Below, piece by piece: positions 1 through 10,491 of a stretch of DNA of 64,000 nucleotides; position 1 is the first letter of the stretch, and each line of letters starts with the position of its first letter. This DNA comes from Klebsiella indica (GTDB taxonomy: Bacteria; Pseudomonadota; Gammaproteobacteria; Enterobacterales; Enterobacteriaceae). The position numbers were made by a program, and so were the translations under genes. The DNA lies in NCBI RefSeq assembly GCF_005860775.1, contig NZ_VCHQ01000025.1, positions 17,379 through 81,378 of the forward strand, written 5' to 3'. The notes beneath the pieces were generated by a model, which saw only the letters and a list, made by a program, of their open reading frames with translations, searched no databases and had not been told where the DNA came from.

Positions 1-738
1 GCCGCACGGGCGTACTGGAATGCGCAGGCGCCCGAAAAAAAAGCGGCTTTTCGCTTTCATCATATCTCGACGGATGAGGTCTACGGCGATCTGCACGATA
101 GCGGCGGCTTATTTACCGAAAACACCCCCTATGCCCCCAGCAGTCCCTATTCCGCCTCAAAGGCCAGCAGCGATCATCTGGTTCGCGCCTGGAAGCGAAC
201 CTATGGCCTGCCGACGCTGGTGACTAACTGCTCGAATAACTACGGGCCGTATCATTTCCCGGAAAAGCTGATCCCGCTGACCATCCTCAACGCGCTGGCG
301 GGCAAACCGCTGCCGGTTTATGGCAATGGCCAGCAAATTCGTGACTGGCTATACGTTGAAGATCACGCCAGGGCGCTTTATCGGGTGGCAACCTGCGGCG
401 AGCCGGGCGAGACTTACAATATCGGCGGCCATAACGAGCGTAAGAATATCGAGGTGGTAGAAACCATTTGCGAGCTGTTGGAAACCCTGGCGCCGCACAA
501 ACCTGATGGTCTGGCGCACTATCGCGATCTCATCACCTTCGTTGCCGACCGTCCCGGGCATGACCTGCGTTACGCCATTGATGCGACGAAAATTGAACGC
601 GAGCTGGGCTGGAGGCCGGACGAAACCTTTACCAGCGGTATGCGCAAAACCGTTCAGTGGTACCTGGAGAATAGAGCCTGGTGGCAGCAGGTTCTGGACG
701 GTAGCTATCAAGGAGAACGCCTGGGCCTGCAAGCCTGA
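1..738 (+). CDS. rffG: dTDP-glucose 4,6-dehydratase, ECA type (5' end outside window)
   Basis: C-terminal part of RffG (RmlB2), which converts dTDP-glucose to dTDP-4-keto-6-deoxyglucose for dTDP-Fuc4NAc synthesis. The reading frame is open from base 1, so the Rossmann NAD-binding N-terminus lies upstream of the window. Visible extended-SDR features are the STDEVYG active-site segment (about bases 67-87, giving the Thr-Asp-Glu triad) and the SPYSASK motif carrying the catalytic Tyr-x3-Lys. [10 protein letters not shown] segment and a [11 protein letters not shown] substrate loop follow. It is 16 bp upstream of rffH. The neighbours decide rffG over the O-antigen paralogue rfbB. Confidence 0.93.
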   Translation, partial: AARAYWNAQAPEKKAAFRFHHISTDEVYGDLHDSGGLFTENTPYAPSSPYSASKASSDHLVRAWKRTYGLPTLVTNCSNNYGPYHFPEKLIPLTILNALAGKPLPVYGNGQQIRDWLYVEDHARALYRVATCGEPGETYNIGGHNERKNIEVVETICELLETLAPHKPDGLAHYRDLITFVADRPGHDLRYAIDATKIERELGWRPDETFTSGMRKTVQWYLENRAWWQQVLDGSYQGERLGLQA

Positions 739-754
739 GCGTCTGAGGGGGAAG

Positions 755-1636
755 ATGAAAGGTATTATTCTGGCTGGCGGCTCGGGTACTCGCCTGCATC
801 CGATCACACGCGGCGTTTCGAAACAGCTGCTACCCATCTACGATAAGCCGATGATCTATTATCCGCTATCGGTACTGATGCTGGCCGGTATCCGCGAGGT
901 GTTGATTATTACTACTCCGGATGACCAGCGTGATTTTCAGCGTCTGCTTGGCGATGGTTCGGAATTCGGCGTGCAGCTAAGCTACGCCGTCCAGCCGAGC
1001 CCGGATGGACTGGCGCAGGCCTTTATCATCGGCGAGGCGTTCCTTAACGGCGAGCCTTCGTGCCTGGTGCTGGGCGATAATATCTTTTTCGGCCAGGGCT
1101 TCAGTCCGAAACTGCGTAGCGTGGCGGCCCGGACTTCCGGGGCGACGGTATTTGGTTATCAGGTGATGGATCCTGAACGCTTTGGCGTGGTGGCGTTTGA
1201 TGATGCGTTCCGTGCGATTTCGCTGGAAGAGAAGCCAAAAAAACCTGAATCCAACTGGGCGGTCACCGGCCTCTATTTTTACGACGGTAAAGTGGCGGAA
1301 TACGCCAAACGGGTCAGACCCTCGGCGCGCGGCGAACTGGAGATCACCTCTATCAATCAAATGTATCTCGACGATGGCGCATTGACGGTTGAGCTGCTGG
1401 GCCGCGGTTTTGCCTGGCTGGATACCGGCACTCACGATAGCCTGATTGAGGCCAGCATGTTTGTGCAGACGGTTGAAAAGCGTCAGGGCTTCAAAATTGC
1501 CTGCCTGGAGGAGATCGCCTGGCGCAACGGCTGGCTGGATGACGACGGCGTGAAGCGCGCGGCGAAACGGCTGGAAAAAACCGGCTACGGCCAATACTTA
1601 CTGGATCTTCTCCGTGCCCGTCCGCGCCAGTATTGA
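755..1636 (+). CDS. rffH: Glucose-1-phosphate thymidylyltransferase, ECA type
   Basis: 293 aa, the usual RmlA2 length. It makes dTDP-glucose from glucose-1-phosphate and dTTP. The N-terminus [16 protein letters not shown] is the nucleotidyltransferase signature (GxGTRL...K), and VLGDNIFFG carries the metal-binding Asp. The ATG at 755 follows GAGGGGGAAG; an in-frame reading extends back to 506 but overlaps rffG and lacks the family N-terminus. The 3' end overlaps the wecD start by 23 bp, which suggests coupled translation. The rfb paralogue RmlA is excluded by context. Confidence 0.95.
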   Translation: MKGIILAGGSGTRLHPITRGVSKQLLPIYDKPMIYYPLSVLMLAGIREVLIITTPDDQRDFQRLLGDGSEFGVQLSYAVQPSPDGLAQAFIIGEAFLNGEPSCLVLGDNIFFGQGFSPKLRSVAARTSGATVFGYQVMDPERFGVVAFDDAFRAISLEEKPKKPESNWAVTGLYFYDGKVAEYAKRVRPSARGELEITSINQMYLDDGALTVELLGRGFAWLDTGTHDSLIEASMFVQTVEKRQGFKIACLEEIAWRNGWLDDDGVKRAAKRLEKTGYGQYLLDLLRARPRQY

Positions 1637-2288
1637 GCCCCTGGAGTGGGAAAACCGCTTCTTCGGCGTTAACAGCGCTATCCTGCGCTTTGCCGATGAC
1701 GCGCCGCTGCTGACGACGGAAGCGCTGGCTGGCTGGTCGCGAGTGCAGGCCAAAGTCGCGGCGGATGATGTCGCACGGCTGGATGCGCTACAGGCGTCAG
1801 GCTTCCGGCTGGTAGAGGGCGAAGTTGATCTCGCGCTTACGCTTACGGCTTATGATGACGTTGGCGCTGAGAGGGCGACAGAAGCGGATATTCCCCGACT
1901 GCGCGAGCTGGCAGCTCAGGCTTTTGCTCAGAGTCGTTTTCGTGCGCCCTGGTACGCCCCTGACGCCAGCGAACGTTTCTATGCCCAGTGGATTGAAAAC
2001 GCGGTACTGGGGATTTTCGATCACCAGTGCCTGATTTGTCGCGCACCTGATGGTGATATCCGCGGGTTTGTCTCTCTGCGCCAGCTCAATGAGCAAGAGG
2101 CAAGAATAGGTCTGCTGGCCGGGCGCGGACAGGGCGCAACATTAATGCAGGCGGCGCAACGCTGGGCCGCGCTGCGCGGGCTGACGACGCTGCGGGTGGC
2201 GACCCAGATGGGCAACGTTGCCGCGCTTAAACGTTACATTCTCAGCGGTGCCAGTGTGGAAAGCACCGCGTACTGGTTATACAGGTGA
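1614..2288 (+). CDS. wecD: dTDP-4-amino-4,6-dideoxy-D-galactose acetyltransferase
   Basis: 224 aa GNAT-family N-acetyltransferase (RffC). It acetylates dTDP-Fuc4N with acetyl-CoA to give dTDP-Fuc4NAc, the last nucleotide-sugar step of ECA synthesis. The start is GTG at 1614, inside the end of rffH; the resulting N-terminus [18 protein letters not shown] matches E. coli WecD. The C-terminal half holds the GNAT core (GFVSLRQL strand, then the acetyl-CoA pyrophosphate-binding loop [12 protein letters not shown]). The central region is more divergent from E. coli than the neighbours, as usual for this gene. Stop and wecE start are about 4 bp apart. Confidence 0.94.
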   Translation: MPVRASIEPLEWENRFFGVNSAILRFADDAPLLTTEALAGWSRVQAKVAADDVARLDALQASGFRLVEGEVDLALTLTAYDDVGAERATEADIPRLRELAAQAFAQSRFRAPWYAPDASERFYAQWIENAVLGIFDHQCLICRAPDGDIRGFVSLRQLNEQEARIGLLAGRGQGATLMQAAQRWAALRGLTTLRVATQMGNVAALKRYILSGASVESTAYWLYR

Positions 2289-2292
2289 CATG

Positions 2293-3423
2293 ATGATTCC
2301 ATTTAACGCGCCGCCGGTGGTGGGAACCGAGCTTGATTATATGCAGTCCGCGATGGGAAGCGGCAAGCTATGCGGCGATGGCGGTTTTACCCGCCGCTGC
2401 CAGCAGTGGATGGAGCAGCGTTTTGCAACGGCAAAAGCGCTGCTGACGCCGTCCTGTACCGCGTCGCTGGAAATGGCGGCGCTGCTGCTGGATATCCAGC
2501 CGGGCGACGAAGTGATTATGCCGAGCTACACCTTTGTCTCCACCGCCAACGCCTTTGTACTGCGCGGGGCGAAGATCGTCTTTGTTGATATTCGTCGCGA
2601 TACCATGAATATCGATGAAACGCTGATTGAGGCGGCAATCAGCGAAAAAACCCGCGCGATTGTGCCGGTCCACTATGCGGGCGTGGCCTGCGAGATGGAC
2701 ACCATCATGGCTATCGCCAGCAAACATAATCTGTTGGTGGTGGAGGATGCCGCTCAGGGGGTGATGTCCACTTATAAAGGCCGCGCGCTCGGCACCATCG
2801 GCCATATTGGCTGTTTCAGCTTCCATGAAACCAAAAACTACACCGCCGGCGGCGAAGGCGGGGCAACGCTGATTAACGATCGCAAGCTGGTGGAACGCGC
2901 GGAGATCATTCGCGAAAAAGGCACCAACCGTAGCCAGTTTTTTCGCGGTCTGGTGGATAAATACACCTGGCGCGATATTGGTTCCAGCTATCTGATGTCC
3001 GATTTACAGGCGGCCTATCTGTGGGCGCAGATGGAAGCGGCGGAGCGGATTAACCAGCAGCGCCTGGCGCTGTGGCAGAACTATTATGATGCCCTGTTGC
3101 CGCTTGCGCGCGCCGGGCGGATCGATCTGCCGGTCATTCCCGCCGATTGCGGACACAACGCGCATATGTTCTATATCAAACTGCGCGATATTGACGATCG
3201 CAGCAAGCTGATTGCCTGGCTGAAAGAGGCGGAGATTCTGGCGGTGTTCCACTATATCCCGCTGCATAGCTGCCCGGCAGGGGAGAACTTTGGCCGATTC
3301 CACGGTGAGGATCGCTACACCACCCGGGAGAGCGAACGCCTGTTGCGCCTGCCGTTATTCTATAATCTGTCGGGCGTAAACCAGCGCACGGTGATTAACT
3401 CGTTGCTGAGCTATTTCTCCTGA
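2293..3423 (+). CDS. wecE: dTDP-4-amino-4,6-dideoxygalactose transaminase
   Basis: 376 aa PLP-dependent aminotransferase (RffA) of the DegT/DnrJ/EryC1 family. It transfers an amino group from glutamate to dTDP-4-keto-6-deoxyglucose, giving dTDP-Fuc4N. The PLP-binding lysine is K181 in SFHETKNYTAGGEGG; VVEDAAQG holds the Asp that contacts the PLP pyridine nitrogen. Two adjacent ATGs (2290, 2293) are possible; 2293 gives the MIPFNAPPVVG N-terminus known from E. coli. The stop is 1 bp before wzxE, so it lies well inside the operon. Confidence 0.95.
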   Translation: MIPFNAPPVVGTELDYMQSAMGSGKLCGDGGFTRRCQQWMEQRFATAKALLTPSCTASLEMAALLLDIQPGDEVIMPSYTFVSTANAFVLRGAKIVFVDIRRDTMNIDETLIEAAISEKTRAIVPVHYAGVACEMDTIMAIASKHNLLVVEDAAQGVMSTYKGRALGTIGHIGCFSFHETKNYTAGGEGGATLINDRKLVERAEIIREKGTNRSQFFRGLVDKYTWRDIGSSYLMSDLQAAYLWAQMEAAERINQQRLALWQNYYDALLPLARAGRIDLPVIPADCGHNAHMFYIKLRDIDDRSKLIAWLKEAEILAVFHYIPLHSCPAGENFGRFHGEDRYTTRESERLLRLPLFYNLSGVNQRTVINSLLSYFS

Positions 3424-3424
3424 T

Positions 3425-4675
3425 ATGTCGCTGGCTAAAGCGTCTCTGTGGACCGCCGCGTCCACGATGGTCAAAATCGGCGCGGGTCTGCTGGTGGTTA
3501 AACTGCTGGCGGTCTCTTTCGGTCCGGCCGGAGTAGGTCAGGCGGGTAACTTCCGCCAGCTGGTGACCGTGCTTGGCGTGCTGGCGGGAGCCGGGATTTT
3601 TAACGGCGTGACTAAGCTGGTCGCCCAGCATCATGACGATCGCCAGCAGTTGAATCGCGTCGTCGGTACTTCATCAACGATGGTGCTGGGGTTCTCCACT
3701 CTGCTGGCGCTGATATTCCTGCTGGCGGCGGCGCCGATAAGTCAGGGGTTGTTCGGTCATCAGCATTATCAGAATCTGGTACGGCTGGTGGCGCTGGTGC
3801 AGATAGGCATTGCCTGGGCGAACTTCCTGCTGGCGTTGATGAAAGGGTTTCGTGATGCGGCGGCAAATGCGCTGTCGCTTATTGCCGGCAGCCTGATTGG
3901 CGTCGTGGCCTACTATATCTGCTACCGTTTCGGCGGCTATCAGGGGGCGCTGCTCGGCCTGGCGCTGGTGCCCGCGCTGGTGGTGGTTCCGGCGGCCATT
4001 GTGCTATGGCGGCGCGGCAATATTCCGCTGCGCGCGCTGCGCCCGCGTTGGGATAACGGCCTGGCGGGGCAACTGTCGAAATTTACCCTGATGGCGCTGA
4101 TGACTTCGGTGACGTTGCCTGTCGCCTATGTGATGATGCGTAATCTGCTGGCGGCTCATTATGGCTGGGACGCGGTGGGGATCTGGCAGGGCGTGAGCAG
4201 CATCTCCGACGCCTGGTTGCAGTTTATTACCGCTTCGTTTAGCGTGTACCTGCTGCCGACGCTCTCTCGTCTGAACGCGAAAGCGGATATCACTCGCGAG
4301 ATTGGCAAATCGTTAAAATTTGTCCTTCCGGCGGTGGCGGCAGGCGGCTTAACCGTGTGGCTGCTGCGCGACTTCGCCATCTGGCTACTTTTTTCCGACC
4401 GTTTTACGGCGATGCGCGATCTGTTTGCCTGGCAACTGGTGGGCGATGTGCTGAAAGTCGGGGCCTATGTTTATGGTTATCTGGTGATCGCCAAAGCCTC
4501 GCTGCGTTTTTATATTCTGACGGAAATCAGCCAGTTCACGCTGTTGACCGCATTTTCGCACTGGCTTATCCCGGCGCACGGTGCCATCGGCGCGGCGCAG
4601 GCGTATATGGCCACTTATGTTGTTTATTTCGCCCTCTGTAGCGGCGTGTTTTTACTTTGGCGTAGACGGGCATGA
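3425..4675 (+). CDS. wzxE: Lipid III flippase of ECA synthesis
   Basis: 416 aa polytopic membrane protein of the Wzx/MATE-like (polysaccharide_synt) family, about 12 hydrophobic helices through its length. WzxE moves undecaprenyl-PP-linked GlcNAc-ManNAcA-Fuc4NAc (lipid III) from the cytoplasmic to the periplasmic face. Charged residues within helices (for example QAGNFRQL and the [10 protein letters not shown] loop) fit a proton-coupled flippase. It begins directly after the wecE stop and overlaps wecF by 4 bp (ATGA). Confidence 0.93.
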   Translation: MSLAKASLWTAASTMVKIGAGLLVVKLLAVSFGPAGVGQAGNFRQLVTVLGVLAGAGIFNGVTKLVAQHHDDRQQLNRVVGTSSTMVLGFSTLLALIFLLAAAPISQGLFGHQHYQNLVRLVALVQIGIAWANFLLALMKGFRDAAANALSLIAGSLIGVVAYYICYRFGGYQGALLGLALVPALVVVPAAIVLWRRGNIPLRALRPRWDNGLAGQLSKFTLMALMTSVTLPVAYVMMRNLLAAHYGWDAVGIWQGVSSISDAWLQFITASFSVYLLPTLSRLNAKADITREIGKSLKFVLPAVAAGGLTVWLLRDFAIWLLFSDRFTAMRDLFAWQLVGDVLKVGAYVYGYLVIAKASLRFYILTEISQFTLLTAFSHWLIPAHGAIGAAQAYMATYVVYFALCSGVFLLWRRRA

Positions 4676-5751
4676 CTGCACTGATACATGTACTGGGATC
4701 GGATATTCCGCACCACAACCAGACCGTTCTGCGGTTTTTTAATGATGAACTGGCGGTCAACGACCAGCAGGCGCGCCTGTTTATGATCGTTGGTGATGGG
4801 AAAGCGGTTCGCGAAGCGTATCCCGCACTATCCATTACTGGTTATCCGGGGAAAAAATCGCTGGCGCAGGCGGTTATCGCTCTGGCGAAGGCGAACCGGC
4901 AGCAGCGCTTTTTCTTTCATGGCCAGTTCAATACTGGTCTGTGGCTGGCGCTGCTAAGCGGCGGGATCCGTCCGGCGCAGTTTAACTGGCATATCTGGGG
5001 CGCGGACCTGTATGAGAACGCTGCCAGCCTGAAATTCCGCCTGTTCTATCCGCTGCGGCGTATGGCGCAAAGGCGAGTCGGCCGCGTATTTGCGACTCGC
5101 GGCGATCTGAGCTGGTTCACCGCCAGACATCCGGGCGTGCCCGGCGAGTTGCTCTACTTCCCGACCCGTATGGATCCGACGCTTAATGCGCTCGCCGATA
5201 GTTCCCCGCGCGGCGATACGTTGACTATTCTGGTGGGCAATTCCGGCGATCGCAGCAACGAGCATATCGCCGCGCTGCGCGCGATCCACCAGCAGTTTGG
5301 CGATACGGTGAACGTGGTTGTGCCAATGGGATATCCGGCCAATAATCGTGACTACATCAACGAAGTTCGCGAGGCCGGAGCGGCGCTGTTTAGCCCGCAG
5401 CATCTCCAGGTGCTGAGCGATAAGCTGGGGTTCGATGATTACCTCGCCCTGCTGCGTCGTTGCGATCTTGGCTACTTTCTGTTTGCCCGCCAGCAGGGTA
5501 TCGGTACGCTGTGCCTGCTGATTCAGGCCGGGATCCCCTGCGTTCTCAACCGGGAGAATCCCTTCTGGCAGGATATGTCGGAACAGCATATTCCGGTACT
5601 CTTTACCGGCGACCCGCTGGATACGGCTGTCGTGCGCGAAGCGCAGCGCCAGTTAGCCGCTGTGGATAAAAATCAGATCGCCTTCTTCCGTCCGAATTAT
5701 CTGGCGGGATGGCGACGGGCATTGCGGATTGCCGCGGGGGTGGGCGAATGA
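4672..5751 (+). CDS. wecF: dTDP-Fuc4NAc:lipid II Fuc4NAc transferase
   Basis: 359 aa glycosyltransferase (RffT, GT56 family), which adds the third sugar to lipid II to make lipid III at the inner membrane. The N-terminus [16 protein letters not shown] is typical of the family; the middle carries [14 protein letters not shown], the donor-binding glycine-rich segment of this fold. No transmembrane helix is evident, consistent with a peripheral enzyme. It is overlapped at both ends (4 bp each) by wzxE and wzyE, so its translation is probably coupled to theirs. Confidence 0.93.
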   Translation: MTALIHVLGSDIPHHNQTVLRFFNDELAVNDQQARLFMIVGDGKAVREAYPALSITGYPGKKSLAQAVIALAKANRQQRFFFHGQFNTGLWLALLSGGIRPAQFNWHIWGADLYENAASLKFRLFYPLRRMAQRRVGRVFATRGDLSWFTARHPGVPGELLYFPTRMDPTLNALADSSPRGDTLTILVGNSGDRSNEHIAALRAIHQQFGDTVNVVVPMGYPANNRDYINEVREAGAALFSPQHLQVLSDKLGFDDYLALLRRCDLGYFLFARQQGIGTLCLLIQAGIPCVLNRENPFWQDMSEQHIPVLFTGDPLDTAVVREAQRQLAAVDKNQIAFFRPNYLAGWRRALRIAAGVGE

Positions 5752-7094
5752 CATTAATGCAATTTTGCGGGCTGTTGGTGGTCTGGCTGCTCTCGACGCT
5801 GTTTATCGCCACCATTACTTACTTTGAATTCCGCCGCGTGCGCTTTAACTTTAACGTCTTTTTTTCGTTGCTGTTCCTGCTGACCTTCTTCTTCGGCTTC
5901 CCGCTGACCAGCATTCTGGTGTTCCGCTTCGGGGTGGCGGTGGCTCCGCCGGAAATTCTGCTGCAGACCCTGCTGGTCTCGGTCTGCTTTTACGCGGTGT
6001 ACTACGTCACCTATAAAACGCGCCTGCGCCCGGCGGCCAGGGAACGTCAGCATCGCCCGCTGTACACCATGAACCGCGTGGAGACGCACCTGACCTGGGG
6101 CATTTTACTGGGGATTGCGTTGCTCTGCCTGGGGATTTTCTTTGCGCACAACGGTTTCCTGCTATTCAGACTCAACGCCTATAGCCAGATCTTCTCCAGC
6201 GAAGTCTCCGGGGTGGCGCTAAAGCGCTTTTTCTACTTTTTCATCCCGGCGATGCTGGTGGTTTATTTTCTGCGTCAGAGTTATAAGGCGTGGCTATTCT
6301 TTCTCATCAGCACCGTCGCGTTTGGCCTGCTGACCTACGTTATCGTCGGCGGCACCCGGGCGAACATTATCATCGCCTTCGCCATTTTTCTGTTTATCGG
6401 CATTATTCGCGGCTGGATCAGCCTGTGGATGCTGGCGGTGGCGGGCGTGCTGGGCATTGTCGGTATGTTCTGGCTGGCGCTTAAGCGTTATGGCATGAAC
6501 GTCAGCGGCGATGAGGCGTTTTATACGTTCCTCTATCTGACCCGCGATACCTTCTCGCCGTGGGAAAACCTGGCTTTATTGCTGCAAAACTACGACAAGA
6601 TTGCGTTCCAGGGGCTGGCGCCAATGGTGCGGGATTTTTACGTTTTTATCCCCAGCTGGCTATGGCACGGTCGTCCGGGCATGGTGCTCAATACTGCCAA
6701 CTATTTCACCTGGGAAGTGCTGAATAACCATTCCGGTCTGGCGATTTCGCCGACCCTGATTGGGTCGCTGGTGGTGATGGGCGGCATCTGGTTTGTGCCG
6801 TTGGGGGCGGTGGTGGTCGGGCTGATCATTAAATGGTTTGACTGGCTGTATGAGCTTGGCAACCGGGAGAGTAACCGTTATAAAGCGGCGATACTGCACA
6901 GTTTCTGTTTTGGCGCGATCTTCAACATGATCGTGCTGGCGCGCGAAGGGCTGGATGCGTTCGGTTCCCGCGTGGTTTTTTTCCTCGTTATCTTTGGCAT
7001 CTGCTTACTGGCGGCAAAACTGCTGTACTGGTTCCTGGATAGCGTAGGGCTGATTCATAAGCGGATTAAGCCGCTGACGCAACCTCAAGTCTGA
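5748..7094 (+). CDS. wzyE: ECA polysaccharide polymerase
   Basis: 448 aa, very hydrophobic, about 10-11 membrane helices, with a long periplasmic loop between the [11 protein letters not shown] segment and the C-terminal helices. WzyE polymerises lipid III trisaccharides in the periplasm. The ATG at 5748 overlaps the wecF stop (ATGA) and gives [16 protein letters not shown], matching E. coli. The GTRAN motif and the [17 protein letters not shown] loop are hallmarks of WzyE. The C-terminus is a few residues different from E. coli. Confidence 0.93.
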   Translation: MTLMQFCGLLVVWLLSTLFIATITYFEFRRVRFNFNVFFSLLFLLTFFFGFPLTSILVFRFGVAVAPPEILLQTLLVSVCFYAVYYVTYKTRLRPAARERQHRPLYTMNRVETHLTWGILLGIALLCLGIFFAHNGFLLFRLNAYSQIFSSEVSGVALKRFFYFFIPAMLVVYFLRQSYKAWLFFLISTVAFGLLTYVIVGGTRANIIIAFAIFLFIGIIRGWISLWMLAVAGVLGIVGMFWLALKRYGMNVSGDEAFYTFLYLTRDTFSPWENLALLLQNYDKIAFQGLAPMVRDFYVFIPSWLWHGRPGMVLNTANYFTWEVLNNHSGLAISPTLIGSLVVMGGIWFVPLGAVVVGLIIKWFDWLYELGNRESNRYKAAILHSFCFGAIFNMIVLAREGLDAFGSRVVFFLVIFGICLLAAKLLYWFLDSVGLIHKRIKPLTQPQV

Positions 7095-7106
7095 TAAAGG
7101 GTGTAC

Positions 7107-7847
7107 ATGACTGAGACGACATCCGCGCCGTTGTACCTGCTGAGAGGGTTGCAACTCATTGGTTGGCGCGATATGCAACACGCTCTGGATTATCTGTACG
7201 CTGACGGCGAGATCCGCAAAGGTACGCTGGTGGCGATTAATGCAGAGAAGATGCTGGCGGTAGAAGACAACCCCGACGTTCGGGCGCTCATTGCAGATGC
7301 GGAGTTTAAATACGCGGATGGCATCAGCGTGGTGCGTTCAATACGCAAAAAATATCCTCAGGCGCGGGTATCGCGCGTCGCCGGGGCCGATTTATGGGAA
7401 GCGCTGATGGCGCGCGCGGGCGCGCAGGGTACGCCAGTGTTTCTGATTGGCGGCAAGTCAGAGGTGCTGGCGCAGACTGAGCAACAGCTTCGCCAGCGCT
7501 GGAAGGTAAATATTGTCGGTAGTCAGGATGGTTATTTCCCCGCCGATCAGCGTCAGGCGCTGTTTGAGCGCATTCGCGAGAGCGGGGCAAAAATCGTCAC
7601 CGTGGCGATGGGCTCGCCGCGTCAGGAGATCCTGATGCGCGATTGCCGGAACGTTTATCCGCAGGCGCTGTATATGGGTGTCGGTGGGACCTACGATGTC
7701 TTTACCGGCCATGTTCAGCGGGCGCCTAAATTCTGGCAGGACCTGGGGCTGGAGTGGTTTTACCGCCTGATTTCGCAGCCGAGCCGGATAAAAAGGCAGG
7801 CTCGCCTTCTGCGCTATTTATGCTGGTATTATACCAATAAGTTTTGA
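7107..7847 (+). CDS. wecG: UDP-ManNAcA transferase (lipid II synthase)
   Basis: 246 aa GT26-family glycosyltransferase (RffM, WecG/TagA/CpsF). It transfers ManNAcA from UDP-ManNAcA onto lipid I to form lipid II. Family motifs are ADGISVV (the probable catalytic Asp) and GSPRQE. The ATG at 7107 is chosen over the in-frame GTG at 7101 because AAAGG lies at a proper distance and the length equals E. coli WecG. It acts before wecF although encoded after it. The basic, Arg/Lys-rich C-terminus ([12 protein letters not shown]) may serve membrane association. Last gene of the cluster. Confidence 0.94.
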   Translation: MTETTSAPLYLLRGLQLIGWRDMQHALDYLYADGEIRKGTLVAINAEKMLAVEDNPDVRALIADAEFKYADGISVVRSIRKKYPQARVSRVAGADLWEALMARAGAQGTPVFLIGGKSEVLAQTEQQLRQRWKVNIVGSQDGYFPADQRQALFERIRESGAKIVTVAMGSPRQEILMRDCRNVYPQALYMGVGGTYDVFTGHVQRAPKFWQDLGLEWFYRLISQPSRIKRQARLLRYLCWYYTNKF

Positions 7848-8078
7848 TATTCCACTGCACTTTCGCGGATTTTGCTGGGTATTCTGTGTAATGTATTCAC
7901 TCACCTGATACTTTATTTGCCATTTCGCTAAAATTCATTAACCATTCGCAAGCTTAATACGCGACGGGTAAGTATTGCCGTCGTGTTGGCAGGGTATGAC
8001 TTCATAAAAATAACCGGCATATACACACCACAGCTTGCGGTGCGCTAAAACCGGAGCAGGGCAAATACAAGAGGCTAT

Positions 8079-9464
8079 ATGACTGAGAAAAAAGCGGAAC
8101 TTCAGCGAGGACTGGAGGCGCGACATATTGAGCTAATCGCACTTGGCGGCACGATTGGCGTGGGATTATTTATGGGAGCAGGAAGTACGCTGAAGTGGGC
8201 CGGGCCTTCGGTTCTGCTGGCGTATATTATCGCCGGCCTGTTTGTCTTTTTTATCATGCGTTCGATGGGCGAAATGCTGTTTCTTGAGCCGGTAACCGGT
8301 TCATTCGCCGTTTACGCTCATCGCTATATGAGCCCGTTTTTCGGCTATCTCACCGCCTGGTCCTACTGGTTTATGTGGATGGCGGTTGGGATATCAGAGA
8401 TTACGGCGATCGGGGTCTATGTCCAGTTCTGGTTCCCGGAAATGGCTCAGTGGATACCGGCGCTGATTGCAGTTGGCCTGGTCGCGTTGGCGAATCTGGC
8501 GGCGGTACGACTGTATGGCGAAATTGAATTCTGGTTCGCGATGATTAAAGTCACTACCATTATCGTGATGATCGTGGTTGGGCTGGGCGTTATTTTCTTT
8601 GGCTTTGGCAACGGTGGACACTCCCTTGGCTTTGGCAATCTGACCGCGCATGGCGGTTTCTTCGCTGGCGGCTGGAAGGGCTTCCTGACGGCGCTGTGTA
8701 TTGTTGTCGCGTCCTATCAGGGCGTTGAGCTTATCGGTATCACCGCCGGTGAAGCGAAGAATCCGCAGGTCACTCTGCGCAGCGCTGTAGGCAAGGTGCT
8801 GTGGCGAATCCTGATTTTCTATGTCGGCGCGATTTTTGTTATCGTCACGATTTTCCCATGGGATCAGATTGGCTCGAACGGCAGTCCGTTTGTGCTGACT
8901 TTTGCCAAAATTGGTATCACGGCGGCGGCGGGCATTATCAATTTTGTGGTGCTGACGGCAGCGCTTTCCGGCTGTAACAGCGGAATGTATAGCTGCGGAC
9001 GTATGCTTTACGCGCTGGCCAGAAACCGCCAGTTGCCTGCGGCGATCGCTAAAGTCTCGCGTAACGGTGTGCCGTCGGTGGGCGTGGCGTTGTCAATAGT
9101 GATTCTGTTGGGCGGTTCGTGCCTGAACTACATTATTCCCAACCCGCAGCGGGTTTTCGTCTACGTTTACAGCGCCAGCGTATTGCCGGGTATGGTACCG
9201 TGGTTTGTGATCCTGATTAGCCAGTTGCGTTTTCGTCTGGTGCACAAAGAAGCGATGGCCAGTCATCCGTTTCGCTCGCTGTTTTTCCCGTGGGTGAACT
9301 ATTTAACCATGGCATTCCTGGTTTGCGTGCTGGCAGGTATGGGATTTAACGACGATACGCGTATGTCGCTCTTTGTCGGGATGATTTTTCTGGCTGCCGT
9401 GACGTTTATTTATAAGGCGTTTGGCCTTGGGCGGCGCGGAAATGTTGATGATGTGACGGAATAA
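8079..9464 (+). CDS. yifK: Amino acid permease (L-threonine/L-serine transporter YifK/ThrP)
   Basis: 461 aa APC-superfamily amino acid:H+ symporter with about 12 helices. The N-terminus [20 protein letters not shown] carries the GTIGVGL substrate-binding signature of the AAT (aromatic, proline, threonine permease) group; the AGEAKNP motif near residue 220 is also family-typical. YifK is known in E. coli as a threonine/serine carrier controlled by Lrp and repressed by the sRNA GcvB. The 231 bp upstream gap (7848-8078) holds its promoter and leader; I did not identify a specific operator there. Confidence 0.92.
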   Translation: MTEKKAELQRGLEARHIELIALGGTIGVGLFMGAGSTLKWAGPSVLLAYIIAGLFVFFIMRSMGEMLFLEPVTGSFAVYAHRYMSPFFGYLTAWSYWFMWMAVGISEITAIGVYVQFWFPEMAQWIPALIAVGLVALANLAAVRLYGEIEFWFAMIKVTTIIVMIVVGLGVIFFGFGNGGHSLGFGNLTAHGGFFAGGWKGFLTALCIVVASYQGVELIGITAGEAKNPQVTLRSAVGKVLWRILIFYVGAIFVIVTIFPWDQIGSNGSPFVLTFAKIGITAAAGIINFVVLTAALSGCNSGMYSCGRMLYALARNRQLPAAIAKVSRNGVPSVGVALSIVILLGGSCLNYIIPNPQRVFVYVYSASVLPGMVPWFVILISQLRFRLVHKEAMASHPFRSLFFPWVNYLTMAFLVCVLAGMGFNDDTRMSLFVGMIFLAAVTFIYKAFGLGRRGNVDDVTE

Positions 9465-9516
9465 GCGACAAAACGCACAAAGCATAACCAAACGATCATT
9501 TTCTTTTAAAAGGCAC

Positions 9517-9545
9517 TAGACAGCGGGGGAGGAAGTCCGTATTAT
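9517..9545 (+). promoter_or_regulatory. Probable sigma70 promoter of the argX tRNA operon
   Basis: A TAGACA -35 (9517-9522) and TATTAT -10 (9540-9545) are separated by exactly 17 bp. The following CCGACCCCGC is a GC-rich discriminator, typical of stringently controlled stable-RNA promoters. It lies about 20 bp before the first tRNA. Inferred from sequence only. Confidence 0.65.
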
Positions 9546-9566
9546 CCGACCCCGCAACGGCGCTAA

Positions 9567-9643
<77 letters not shown>

Positions 9644-9697
9644 TTCACCCGGTGCTGGAGCTGCGGTGGTTTCAATACCGCGTAAAAGATTTACAGT

Positions 9698-9774
9698 GGT
9701 GGCTATAGCTCAGTTGGTAGAGCCCTGGATTGTGATTCCAGTTGTCGTGGGTTCGAATCCCATTAGCCACCCCA
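9698..9774 (+). tRNA. hisR: tRNA-His (anticodon GTG)
   Basis: 77 nt including the extra 5' G (position -1) that marks tRNA-His; GGTGGCTA pairs with TAGCCACC before an encoded CCA. The anticodon loop of GGATTGTGATTCC contains GTG. 54 bp after argX. Confidence 0.98.
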
Positions 9775-9796
9775 TTATTTAGAAAGTTGTGATATT

Positions 9797-9883
9797 GCGA
9801 AGGTGGCGGAATTGGTAGACGCGCTAGCTTCAGGTGTTAGTGTTCTTACGGACGTGGGGGTTCAAGTCCCCCCCCTCGCACCA
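9797..9883 (+). tRNA. leuT: tRNA-Leu (anticodon CAG)
   Basis: 87 nt class II tRNA with a long variable arm and encoded CCA. Acceptor GCGAAGG pairs with CCTCGC apart from one position, and the anticodon loop CTTCAGGT contains CAG. The T-stem is an unusually C-rich CCCCC run. Confidence 0.97.
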
Positions 9884-9927
9884 CGACTTTATAAAGAGTT
9901 GAACTAAAAATTCAAAAAGCAGTACAT

Positions 9928-10004
9928 CGGCGAGTAGCGCAGCTTGGTAGCGCAACTGGTTTGGGACCAGTGGGTCGGAGGTTCGAATCCTCTCTCGCCG
10001 ACCA
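9928..10004 (+). tRNA. proM: tRNA-Pro (anticodon TGG)
   Basis: 77 nt tRNA with encoded CCA. CGGCGAG pairs with CTCGCCG, and the anticodon loop of ACTGGTTTGGGACCAGT contains TGG. Last tRNA of the operon, directly followed by an intrinsic terminator. Confidence 0.98.
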
Positions 10005-10010
10005 ATTTTG

Positions 10011-10036
10011 AACCCCGCTCCGGCGGGGTTTTTTGT
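10011..10036 (+). terminator. Intrinsic terminator of the argX-proM tRNA operon
   Basis: AACCCCGC / GCGGGGTT inverted repeat with a short TCCG loop, followed by a run of T. It lies 7 bp after the CCA of proM. Confidence 0.93.
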
Positions 10037-10180
10037 TTTCTGATTTTGCAGAAAATGTTTCTCTTTCTGATACCGCTAGAAAATATCCCGCCGATCGCGA
10101 TGCGACTTATTGTCCAGAATACTCCCAATTCCTTATGCGGATAGATGCATTTTCTACAGGTCTTGTGCGATAATCACCGG

Positions 10181-10389
10181 GTAGATGCTCATTCCACCTC
10201 TTATGTTCGCCTCAGGGCCTCATAAACTCAGGAATGATGCAGAGCCGTTTACGGTGCTTATCGTCCACTGACAGATGTCGCGTTTTTCGCCTCATCAAAC
10301 ACCATGGACACGACGTTGAGTGAAGCACCCAATTGTTGTCAAATAGATCTGTTTTAACGCCTGCTCTGGTTTCAGGGCAGGCGTTTTTT
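10181..10389 (+). ncRNA. glmZ: GlmZ small regulatory RNA
   Basis: About 207 nt RNA that activates glmS translation by Hfq-assisted pairing; RapZ and RNase E inactivate it by cleavage, and GlmY protects it by titrating RapZ. The sequence begins GTAGATGCTCATTCCA, as in E. coli GlmZ, keeps the central GCAGAGCCGTTTACGGTGCT segment and the glmS-pairing region around 10328-10352 (TTGTTGTCAAATAG), and ends in a hairpin-T-run terminator. A -10 like GATAAT at 10169-10174 is 7 bp before the start. No GG-N10-GC sigma54 element is visible. Location upstream of hemY is the known one. I recognised it from memory; a covariance search would confirm it. Confidence 0.92.
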
Positions 10390-10390
10390 T
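10357..10390 (+). terminator. Intrinsic terminator of glmZ
   Basis: Perfect 8-bp stem ACGCCTGC / GCAGGCGT (10357-10364, 10377-10384) followed by seven T. It forms the 3' end of GlmZ. Confidence 0.9.
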
Positions 10391-10410
10391 ATGGGGACGC
10401 GGAAGAGAAC

Positions 10411-10484
10411 TGCCGGATGGCGGTTTCGCCTTATCCGGCTTACGGTGACCTGGTAGGCCCGGTAAGCGTAGCGCCACCGGGCAA
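10411..10484. repeat. REP/BIME pair between glmZ and hemY
   Basis: Two oppositely oriented REP units: TGCCGGATGGCGG...TTATCCGGC and GTAGGCCCGG...CCACCGGGC. It sits between the glmZ terminator and the 3' end of the hem operon, where it may stabilise or end transcripts. Confidence 0.85.
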
Positions 10485-10491
10485 TGGGAAA

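Noticed and set aside
1614..1636. Possible frameshift at the rffH/wecD junction
   Set aside because: Both proteins have normal ends; the 23-bp overlap with a GTG start is the normal arrangement.
10005..10180. Possible remnant of aslB/aslA between proM and glmZ
   Set aside because: No reading frame or motif of a sulfatase or radical-SAM maturase is visible; only the tRNA terminator and the glmZ promoter area are present.
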